The translations under genes and the position numbers were made by a program. The notes below the pieces were generated by a model that was not told where the DNA came from, searched no databases, and saw nothing but the letters and a program-made list of their open reading frames with translations. Source: VRUE01 sp040901495 (lineage in GTDB: Bacteria; Actinomycetota; Thermoleophilia; Solirubrobacterales; 70-9). Taken from it: 17,569 nucleotides of DNA. Positions 1 to 5,038 of the stretch are shown here, piece by piece; positions within the stretch are counted from its first letter, which is position 1; each line of letters opens with the position of its first letter. Location: the NCBI GenBank assembly GCA_040901495.1, contig JBBDYO010000061.1, forward strand, positions 1 through 17,569. Reading direction: 5' to 3'.

Positions 1-907
1 CGTCGTCGATCGTCATCCCGGCCCGGTCGAGCACCTTCTTGATCGCGCCGATCGGCGCGACGCCCATCAGCTCGGGCTCGTTGCCGTAAGTGGCGGCGGT
101 GACGATGCGGGCGCGCGGCGTCAGGCCCAGCTCCTTGGCCTTGGTGTCGCTCATCAGCAGCACCGCTGCGGCGCCGTCGTTGAGCGGGCAGGAGTTGCCG
201 GCGGTGACGCCGCCGCCGCCGAAGGCCTCGGGCAGTTCGGAGAGCTTCTCCAGCGTCGAGGACGCCCGCGGGCCGTCGTCCTTGGCGACCTCGGTGCCGT
301 CGGGCAGCTTCACCGGGACGATCTCGCGGTCGAAGAAGCCGTCCTCCTGGGACCGCACCGCCAGTTCCTGGGAGCGCTGCGCGAACTTGTCCATGTCGGC
401 GCGGCTGACCTCGTACTTTTTGGCGACGTTGACCGCCGTCTCGCCCATTTCGATGTAGGCGTTGGGCTGACCGTCATTGCCCAGCAGCTTCTCGTTCCGA
501 TCGTCGACGCGAACTGGCTCGGCAGCTTCGTTGTAGCGGCTCACCCACTCGACCCCGGCGGCGATGTAGACGTCGCCCTCGCCGGCCTTGATCGCGTTGC
601 CGGCGTGGCGGATCGCGTCGAGGCTGGACGAGCAATAGCGAGAAACGGTGACGCCGTTGACCGTCTGCGGCAGCTTCTCGGAAAGCAGCGAGATGATCCG
701 ACCAATGTTGAAGGCCTGAAGGCCCTGCGGCATGCCGCAGCCGCAGAAGAGATCCTCGACCAAGGCGGGATCGACCTCCGGGTTGCGCTCGAGAAGCTGG
801 TCGACCACGTAGGCGCCCATCTCCTCGGGGCGCAGCTGGGCAAGCGAGCCCTTGAAGGCGCGGCCGATCGGCGTGCGGACGGTATCGACGATCACTGCAT
901 CGGGCAT
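1..907 (-). CDS. Acetyl-CoA acetyltransferase / thiolase, 3' end missing
   Basis: A thiolase-family enzyme that condenses two acetyl-CoA or cleaves 3-ketoacyl-CoA in fatty-acid or ketone metabolism; the exact chain-length preference cannot be read. The reading frame is open for 302 codons from ATG 905-907 to the left edge. The start has a good Shine-Dalgarno (AGGAG in CCAAGGAGATTCCTCGC). It opens MPDAVIVDTVRTPIGRAFKG, the classical thiolase N-terminus. The nucleophilic cysteine lies in SRYCSSSLDAIRHA (Cys92), followed by AAGVEWVS. Residues about 250-272 hold VTAGNSCPLNDGAAAVLLMS, the second half of the thiolase N-domain. The C-terminal domain with the conserved GHP histidine and the CxGGG cysteine lies outside the window. 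It is divergent from the coiled-coil gene at 995. The family assignment is secure; the fadA versus atoB/phaA distinction is not. Confidence 0.93.
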   Translation of the reverse strand, partial: MPDAVIVDTVRTPIGRAFKGSLAQLRPEEMGAYVVDQLLERNPEVDPALVEDLFCGCGMPQGLQAFNIGRIISLLSEKLPQTVNGVTVSRYCSSSLDAIRHAGNAIKAGEGDVYIAAGVEWVSRYNEAAEPVRVDDRNEKLLGNDGQPNAYIEMGETAVNVAKKYEVSRADMDKFAQRSQELAVRSQEDGFFDREIVPVKLPDGTEVAKDDGPRASSTLEKLSELPEAFGGGGVTAGNSCPLNDGAAAVLLMSDTKAKELGLTPRARIVTAATYGNEPELMGVAPIGAIKKVLDRAGMTIDD

Positions 908-982
908 GCGAGGAATCTCCTTGGAAGCTCGGTGGTTGGGGGCCGGAGGGTAGTTGACGCAACTCCGGGCGGGATTCTCGAC

Positions 983-988
983 TAAGTT
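983..988 (+). promoter_or_regulatory. Putative -10 box for a leaderless transcript
   Basis: TAAGTT (TAnnnT form) is followed by exactly 6 nt and then the GTG start at 995. No Shine-Dalgarno precedes that GTG. A TTGACG hexamer at 954-959 is 23 nt upstream, too far for an ideal -35. The same TAnnnT-N6-start layout occurs at three other genes here, which supports leaderless transcription. Confidence 0.4.
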
Positions 989-994
989 AGATCC

Positions 995-1447
995 GTGCCA
1001 CTGGATGGACTGCGGGCATGGATCAGCGAGGTCGAGCGCAAGCTCGGCATTCGCTCGCGCGTCTTCCTCGTTCTCGTGACGATCGCGATCGGGGGAGCGG
1101 GCGCGGCCATCTACCTGGCCATCGACACCCGCGACAACGCGGTGAGCGAGAGTGACGTCCAGGCGCTCCAGGGCGAAATCGAAGGACAGGTCGGCGGCAC
1201 CGAGATAGGGGCGCTGGGAAGCGCCGCGGCCCAGGTGTCCACCCTTGAAGCCGAACTCAAAGCCCTCCAGGCGCAGGTTCAAGCGCTCGAAGGCGAAGGG
1301 GGCGGCACCTCGTCCGGCGGGAGCCAGAGTGGGAAAGGCGACAACGCTGCGAAAAGCCCGAGCACAGGCGCGACCGGAGTCGATGAGGCGCAAGAAAAAG
1401 TCCTGGAAGACCTCAAACGCCAGGCCGAAGAACAACAGGGGAAATAG
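995..1447 (+). CDS. Membrane-anchored coiled-coil protein, function unknown
   Basis: A 150-aa protein with a short N-terminal cytoplasmic part (residues 1-20), one transmembrane segment (about 23-43, VFLVLVTIAIGGAGAAIYLA) and an outer portion. The outer portion has a coiled coil at about 80-105 (heptad-like LEAELKALQAQVQALEGEG), a Gly/Ser/Thr-rich linker (about 103-125), and a second charged helix to the C-terminus (EAQEKVLEDLKRQAEEQQ). The N-in orientation follows from the basic KLGIRSR before the membrane helix. GTG 995 is the only start in frame that keeps the N-terminus. I do not recognise a named family; similar anchored coiled-coil proteins are common in Thermoleophilia. A role in the envelope is an inference from topology only. 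A 6-bp hairpin follows the stop codon. Confidence 0.75.
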   Translation: MPLDGLRAWISEVERKLGIRSRVFLVLVTIAIGGAGAAIYLAIDTRDNAVSESDVQALQGEIEGQVGGTEIGALGSAAAQVSTLEAELKALQAQVQALEGEGGGTSSGGSQSGKGDNAAKSPSTGATGVDEAQEKVLEDLKRQAEEQQGK

Positions 1448-1453
1448 GCCGCT

Positions 1454-1469
1454 TGTGCGTAATCGCACA
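1454..1469 (+). terminator. Hairpin after the coiled-coil gene
   Basis: A perfect 6-bp stem (TGTGCG / CGCACA) with a TAAT loop begins 6 nt after the stop codon of the preceding gene. There is no T-tract, so it is a weak intrinsic terminator or an mRNA-end stabiliser. Confidence 0.35.
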
Positions 1470-1474
1470 TTGAT

Positions 1475-1570
1475 CTGACTCAACGTCCCCTCCCCCCGTT
1501 ACATTCGCCGCAATCCACCTCGCGCAAAACGCGAGCTTTGCCGATAGCGGCAGCGAAAGGAGGCCCCCTA
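1475..1570 (+). promoter_or_regulatory. Possible promoter and structured 5' leader of the DUF5679 gene
   Basis: CTGACT (1475-1480) and TACATT (1500-1505), spaced 19 nt, are a weak sigma70-like promoter. The leader then contains two hairpins: CTCGCG/CGCGAG (1519-1524 / 1530-1535, loop CAAAA) and TGCCG/CGGCA (1539-1543 / 1548-1552, loop ATAG). A strong Shine-Dalgarno AAAGGAGG (1557-1564) ends 6 nt before the ATG. The ribosome site is clear; the promoter is tentative. Confidence 0.3.
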
Positions 1571-1714
1571 ATGCCTGAGGGCTACTGCGTTAAAGAGCGG
1601 AAGAAGGTCGAGATCAAGGACGCCAAACAGGTGACCATGAAAAACGGTCGCCCCGCGATCCAAGGTGTGTGCCCCGACTGCGGAACGAAGATCTTCAAGA
1701 TCGGCAAACTCTAG
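1571..1714 (+). CDS. DUF5679 small zinc-ribbon-like protein
   Basis: A 47-aa protein, MPEGYCVKERKKVEIKDAKQ followed by a C-terminal half containing NGRPAIQGVCPDCGTKIFKI. The pattern (YCVK near the start, VTMKNGRPA.QG.CP.CGTK.F.IGK at the end) matches the short DUF5679 family as I remember it from actinobacteria and Chloroflexi. The strong ribosome binding site AAAGGAGG and the near-family length make it a real gene although very short. The family normally has two CxxC pairs able to bind zinc. Here the second pair is intact (CPDC, Cys34 and Cys37) but the first is CVKE, with Glu in place of the second cysteine (Cys6, Glu9). Zinc binding through three Cys and one Glu, or loss of the metal, are both possible. 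Cellular role unknown. The gene stands alone between two hairpin-rich intergenic stretches. Confidence 0.85.
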   Translation: MPEGYCVKERKKVEIKDAKQVTMKNGRPAIQGVCPDCGTKIFKIGKL

Positions 1715-1782
1715 GAAGCCCTAGCGGAGCAAAGGGGGCGGCGCCGTCGGGGGCGCCGTCACCATCCCAGCAACAGAGGTAT

Positions 1783-1894
1783 TTGGGATAAAGGCCCTGC
1801 GTGATCAAAGTCACGCAGTCGGGGTAGCAAAGGCAGGACGGTTCGTGCCTGGGCTTGCAGGCGAACTGCCCACCTATGGCTGTGACGATCCCAA
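1783..1894 (+). ncRNA. Candidate structured leader RNA upstream of the PAS gene
   Basis: The 189-base gap between the DUF5679 and PAS genes holds a compact fold seen directly in the sequence. An outer stem TTGGGAT (1783-1789) pairs with ATCCCAA (1888-1894), a perfect 7 bp. Inside it, hairpin 2 is CTGCGTGA (1797-1804) with TCACGCAG (1811-1818), a perfect 8 bp with loop TCAAAG. Hairpin 3 is an extended stem: GGCA (1832-1835) with TGCC (1867-1870), GTTCG (1841-1845) with CGAAC (1862-1866), and CCTG (1848-1851) with CAGG (1858-1861), loop GGCTTG. Single-stranded purine-rich joints AAAGGC (1790-1795) and GCAAAGGC (1827-1834) look conserved-element-like. The outer stem ends 9 nt before the GTG start of the PAS gene. 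A two-hairpin junction closed by an outer stem is typical of riboswitches. I cannot assign a known class. It loosely recalls c-di-GMP-I (GEMM) RNAs in architecture and in GCAAAG, but it lacks the GGCAAAC element. Confidence 0.45.
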
Positions 1895-1903
1895 CTATCT
1901 AAA

Positions 1904-2317
1904 GTGTCATCTGTGTCGCAAAAGCCCCTTGAGCTGATCCTTGCTCGCAACCTGATGTCGGCGCTCTCGACTCCCGCCTTCCTGGTGGACGAGGGCGGAG
2001 TCCTCGTCTTCTACAACGAGGCCGCGGGAATCCTGCTGGGGAGACGGTTCGAGGAGCTGGGGACCGTCGGGGCGGAGGAGTGGGGCTCGATGTTCGGCCC
2101 CTTCGACGGCGACGACGAGCCGATTCCTTACGACGAGCTGCCGCTTGTGGTCGCGGTCCGCAACGACCGCCCCGCGCACGGCAACTTCAAGATCCGCTCG
2201 ACCGACGGGATGCTCCACCAGGTCGAGGCCTCCGCCTTCCCGATCCTCACCGCCCACGGCTCACGCGGCGCGATCGCCATCTTCTGGCCCGCGGCGTCGA
2301 ACGGAACGGGCCACTGA
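1904..2317 (+). CDS. Single PAS-domain sensor protein
   Basis: A 137-aa protein made almost wholly of one PAS fold (about residues 14-130): MSALSTPAFLVDEGGVLVFY at the start, then NEAAGILLGRRFEELG, a linker, and the C-terminal strands HQVEASAFPI and GAIAIFWPA. There is no kinase, GGDEF, HTH or other output domain, so it probably acts as a ligand- or redox-sensing module through a partner. Its stop codon is 1 nt before the ATG of the metallo-beta-lactamase-fold gene, which implies translational coupling and a shared job. The start is uncertain: GTG 1904 and GTG 1913 are both possible and neither has a Shine-Dalgarno, while ATG 1955 would trim 17 residues but keep the PAS core. Expression may be controlled by the structured RNA at 1783-1894. 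The cofactor, if any, cannot be told. Confidence 0.8.
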   Translation: MSSVSQKPLELILARNLMSALSTPAFLVDEGGVLVFYNEAAGILLGRRFEELGTVGAEEWGSMFGPFDGDDEPIPYDELPLVVAVRNDRPAHGNFKIRSTDGMLHQVEASAFPILTAHGSRGAIAIFWPAASNGTGH

Positions 2318-2318
2318 G

Positions 2319-3200
2319 ATGAAGGTCGAGCTCTGGGGCACACGCGGCTCGATCCCCTCCCCGGGGCCGGAAACGATCCGCTATGGGGGCAACACCTCGT
2401 GTGTGGGCGTGACCCTTTCCGACGGCTCGCTGCTGGCCCTCGACGCCGGCACCGGCATCCGCAACCTCGGCCTGGCGCTGCCCACCGAGCCGACCCGCCT
2501 CCACATCCTCCTCACCCACCTCCACCTCGACCACATCCAGGGCCTGGTCTTCTTCGCTCCCGCCTTCCGCCCCCAGACCGAGATCGTGATCTGGGGGCCC
2601 GCATCGCCCGATGCCTCGCTGCGCGACCGCATCGCCCGCTACATCTCGGCGCCGCTCTCGCCGGTCGAGGTGCGCGAGCTCCCCTGCGACGTCTCCTTCC
2701 GCAGCACCCCGGAGACCGAGTGGGAGATCGGCTCGGCGCGAATCCGGGCCGCTTCGGTAGCCCATCGCGGCCCGACGCTCGGCTACCGGATCGAGGACGG
2801 CGACAGCTCACTCGCCTACATCCCCGACCACGAGCCCGCCCTTGGGGCTGACATCGATGCACTCGACGAGGACTGGATCTCGGGATTCGCCCTGGCGCGC
2901 GACGCTTCGATGCTGATCCACGACGGCCAGTACGCCGACGACGAGTACCCCGACCACATTGGCTGGGGGCATTCCTCGCTCTCCCACTCCCTCTCGTTCG
3001 CCCATCGCAGCGGCGCCGAGCAGACCGTCCTCTTCCACCACGACCCGATGCACTCCGACGAGCGCCTCGATCGGCTCGGCATGGAAGCCCAGGAGCGCTG
3101 GAGTGCAATCGGGGGCAATGGGAACGGGGTCGAGCTCGGCCTCGAGGGCGCCACCTACGAGCTGCCGGCACGCGTCCCGGCTGCCGTCAAGGCAACCTGA
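2319..3200 (+). CDS. Metallo-beta-lactamase-fold hydrolase
   Basis: A 293-aa MBL-fold enzyme of the RNase Z / PhnP-like (COG1235) branch. It opens with MKVELWGTRGSIPSPGPET and YGGNTSCV, typical of this branch. The metal motif HLHLDH is at 67-72 (TTHLHLDHIQGL type). Other candidate ligands are His149 (SVAHRGPTLGY), Asp170-His171 (YIPDHE), Asp202 (HDGQY) and His240-His241 (LFHHDP). Two metal ions and phosphodiester hydrolysis are expected from the family; the substrate (a cyclic nucleotide, RNA end or phosphonate intermediate) cannot be told. In cyanobacteria and other groups this branch is often fused to or next to PAS, GAF or cyclase domains. That fits the coupled PAS gene just upstream and suggests a signalling hydrolase; this is inference. 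ATG 2319 was chosen because the conserved N-terminus begins there. Confidence 0.87.
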   Translation: MKVELWGTRGSIPSPGPETIRYGGNTSCVGVTLSDGSLLALDAGTGIRNLGLALPTEPTRLHILLTHLHLDHIQGLVFFAPAFRPQTEIVIWGPASPDASLRDRIARYISAPLSPVEVRELPCDVSFRSTPETEWEIGSARIRAASVAHRGPTLGYRIEDGDSSLAYIPDHEPALGADIDALDEDWISGFALARDASMLIHDGQYADDEYPDHIGWGHSSLSHSLSFAHRSGAEQTVLFHHDPMHSDERLDRLGMEAQERWSAIGGNGNGVELGLEGATYELPARVPAAVKAT

Positions 3201-3218
3201 GGCTCGCCACCGACCCGC

Positions 3219-3224
3219 TACGCT
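3219..3224 (+). promoter_or_regulatory. Putative -10 box for a leaderless transcript
   Basis: TACGCT (TAnnnT) is 8 nt upstream of the ATG at 3233 and no Shine-Dalgarno is present between them. This is close to the N6 spacing seen at 983, 10138 and 13403. No convincing -35 is visible. Confidence 0.35.
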
Positions 3225-3232
3225 GAGCCGAC

Positions 3233-3853
3233 ATGCCCGAGCCCCTCAGGATCGACCCCGCGGCAGGCCGGTCAAAGCCGATTCGCGAAGCACTTGAGGT
3301 GGCACGCGAGGCCCACGCCGGCCAGATCCGCAGCGGCAGCGGGGGCATGCCGTACATCAACCATCCCGTGGCAGTCACGGAGTTGCTGTCCAAGCACGGC
3401 TACGACGATGAGGCGGTGCTGGCGGCGGCACTGCTGCACGACGTCGTCGAGGACAGCGAGTTGAGCGTCGACGACGTGGCCAAGCGCTTCGGCACGCCGG
3501 TGGCGGAGCTGGTCGAGACGCTGACGGACGACGAAGAGCTCGAGCCCTACGAGCGCCGCAAGGAAGAGCACAGGCGTCGCGTTGCGGAGGCGGGCGGCGA
3601 TGCACTGGCCATCTACGGAGCCGACAAGCTCACAAACGTTCGTGCCCTGCGCCTCGCCTACGCCAGCGAAGGCGAGGCGGCCGGCGAAGAGTTCAAGGTG
3701 CCGCTCGACGCCAAGGAAAAGATCTGGGTAGCTGACCTCGAGATGCTGCAGCGCGAGGCGCCGGAGCTCCCTTTCCTCGATGACCTGGAAGCCAGCCTAA
3801 GCGCACTGCGCGAGGTCCGGTCCCCCAACCAGTCACCTAGTCCTCAGGGTTGA
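3233..3853 (+). CDS. HD-domain small alarmone hydrolase-like protein (RelA/SpoT HD type)
   Basis: A 206-aa protein containing only the HD hydrolase domain of Rel/SpoT enzymes. In order: HAGQIRSGSGGMPYINHPVA (His28 to Ala47, His44 being a metal ligand), LAAALLHDVVEDS (His69-Asp70, Glu73-Asp74, the HDxxED motif), and YGADKLTNVRAL (Asp131, Lys132, Asn135, matching LADRLHNMR of Rel). Synthetase, TGS and ACT domains are absent, so the likely reaction is Mn-dependent removal of the 3' pyrophosphate from (p)ppGpp or a related nucleotide, as in stand-alone MESH1-type hydrolases. That activity is inferred from motifs. A family of other small HD phosphohydrolases is the alternative. The last 17 bp overlap, tail to tail, with the DUF6328 gene on the other strand. 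Confidence 0.82.
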   Translation: MPEPLRIDPAAGRSKPIREALEVAREAHAGQIRSGSGGMPYINHPVAVTELLSKHGYDDEAVLAAALLHDVVEDSELSVDDVAKRFGTPVAELVETLTDDEELEPYERRKEEHRRRVAEAGGDALAIYGADKLTNVRALRLAYASEGEAAGEEFKVPLDAKEKIWVADLEMLQREAPELPFLDDLEASLSALREVRSPNQSPSPQG

Positions 3854-4313
3854 GTCGTCGCTGCAGAGGCAGCGCGAACCAGAGCAGCAAAAAGAGGCAA
3901 AAGGAAAAGCCGCTCGCAATCGCCGTCGCGACCGCACCGAAGAGCAGGTCGGTGACGAGCATCACCGCCCCGGTCATCGCCAGCGCCAGGCAGGCAAGGC
4001 CGGCGATCGCGAACTTGTTGGCGAGGTTGATGAGGTGGTCCTTCTGCTGCTTGCGAAAGGTCATCCGGTGGTAAGCGGTTGGAGAGATCAGCAGAGTCGC
4101 CGATATCGCGGTCAGCATCAGGCAGGCGAAGTAGACCTTCTCCTGAAACGGCGTGATCTTCGTGAAGCCCTGCTGGAAGGGGACGGTCAGTAGGAAGGCA
4201 AAGAGCACCTGCACGCCTGGGAGGGCCACCCGCAGCTCCTGCAGGAGCTCCCCGAGGTTGCGGTCGAGGCGCTCCTCCTTGCTCTCATCTCTCCGTGGCG
4301 AGCCGTCAGTCAT
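3837..4313 (-). CDS. DUF6328 family membrane protein
   Basis: A 158-aa integral membrane protein. A charged cytoplasmic N-terminus with DESKEERLDRNLGELLQELR (residues 9-28) is followed by LPGVQVLFAFLLTVPFQQGF, the conserved family signature region. Four transmembrane helices lie at about 34-50, 59-80, 99-123 and 127-150. A basic loop HRMTFRKQQKDHLINLANKF sits between helices 2 and 3. The pattern (RVxxPGxQ.LFAFLL..PF...F near the first helix) matches DUF6328, a family common in actinobacteria with no known function. ATG 4311-4313 fits the family start. It diverges from the nucleoside phosphorylase gene across only 34 bp and overlaps the alarmone hydrolase gene tail to tail by 17 bp. Confidence 0.82.
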   Translation of the reverse strand: MTDGSPRRDESKEERLDRNLGELLQELRVALPGVQVLFAFLLTVPFQQGFTKITPFQEKVYFACLMLTAISATLLISPTAYHRMTFRKQQKDHLINLANKFAIAGLACLALAMTGAVMLVTDLLFGAVATAIASGFSFCLFLLLWFALPLQRRLNPED

Positions 4314-4320
4314 GCCCCGC

Positions 4321-4341
4321 CCTATACCCCGGACATAGGAT
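4321..4341. promoter_or_regulatory. Back-to-back promoter elements between divergent genes
   Basis: The intergenic gap is only 34 bp. On the minus strand TATAGG (4326-4321) lies 7 nt before the DUF6328 ATG. On the plus strand TAGGAT (4336-4341) lies 6 nt before ATC 4348, the first codon of the phosphorylase reading frame. Two start sites this close would compete for RNA polymerase. Confidence 0.35.
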
Positions 4342-4347
4342 CGCTAA

Positions 4348-5019
4348 ATCGGACGACTGGCTGTAATCCTCGGCAGCAACGCGCTCGGCCCTGGCGGAGA
4401 CGAGGTCTATTCGACCGCAAACGCGCAGGGCACGCTGGTGTTTCAGCGCCATGGCACCCAGGCATATCGCCCGCCCCATCTGATCGACCACGCCACCAAC
4501 ATGCGGTCGGCGCTCGACGCTGGGTGCGACCGGGTGCTCGCCGTCAGCTCCGTCGGCTCGCTCCATCCCGAGCTCACGGTGGGGAGCTTCGCCTGCCCAG
4601 ACGACTTCATCTCGCTCCAGGCCAGCCCCTCCGTCTTCAGCGACGCCCGCGGCCACACGACGCCGGGCTTTGACCGCGAGTGGCGAGAGGAGCTCCTCTC
4701 GACCTGGGAGTCGAAAGCGCCCGTTCCGCTTCGTGACGGCGCCATCTACTGGCAGACAACCGGTCCCCGCTTCGAGACTCCGGCCGAGATCCGCCTGATC
4801 GCGGCGCACGCCGACGTGGTCGGGATGACCCTGGCCTCCGAGTGCATCGTGGCCGGTGAGGTGGGGCTGCGCTATGCGGCCGTCTGCGTTGTCGACAACC
4901 TTGCCAACGGGCTCGAGCCCGAGCCGCTGGCCATCGAGGAGCTGGAAAGGCATCGGGGCGTCAACGCCGACCGGCTCCGCGATGCGCTCGCCAGCGTGCT
5001 GCCGGCGCTGGTCGCATGA
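4348..5019 (+). CDS. MTAP/PNP-family nucleoside phosphorylase, apparent ATC start
   Basis: A 223-aa trimeric-type purine nucleoside phosphorylase: it splits a purine (methylthio)nucleoside with phosphate into base and sugar-1-phosphate. Motifs in order: LAVILGSNALGP (4-15, phosphate loop), FQRHGTQAYRPPHLIDH (32-48), VLAVSSVGSL with PDDFI, TTGPRFETPAEIRL, and DVVGMTLASECIVAGEV. The base-site segment reads VVDNLANGL. It lacks the DYDxW aspartates of adenine-specific MTAP as I remember them and is closer to the Asn-containing 6-oxopurine type. The frame opens after a TAA at 4345, and no ATG, GTG or TTG occurs before GTG 4438, which would delete the phosphate loop. ATC 4348 (frame IGRLAVILGS) lies 6 nt after a -10-like TAGGAT; CTG 4357 is the alternative. 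The amidohydrolase gene follows after 19 nt, so the two form an operon. Confidence 0.85.
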   Translation: MGRLAVILGSNALGPGGDEVYSTANAQGTLVFQRHGTQAYRPPHLIDHATNMRSALDAGCDRVLAVSSVGSLHPELTVGSFACPDDFISLQASPSVFSDARGHTTPGFDREWREELLSTWESKAPVPLRDGAIYWQTTGPRFETPAEIRLIAAHADVVGMTLASECIVAGEVGLRYAAVCVVDNLANGLEPEPLAIEELERHRGVNADRLRDALASVLPALVA

Positions 5020-5038
5020 GCCTGGGGGAGGTTCTCCT

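Noticed and set aside
1783..1894. Firm call as a c-di-GMP-I (GEMM) riboswitch
   Set aside because: The diagnostic GGCAAAC and GACGCAAAGCC elements are not present as such; only the general architecture and GCAAAG are similar.
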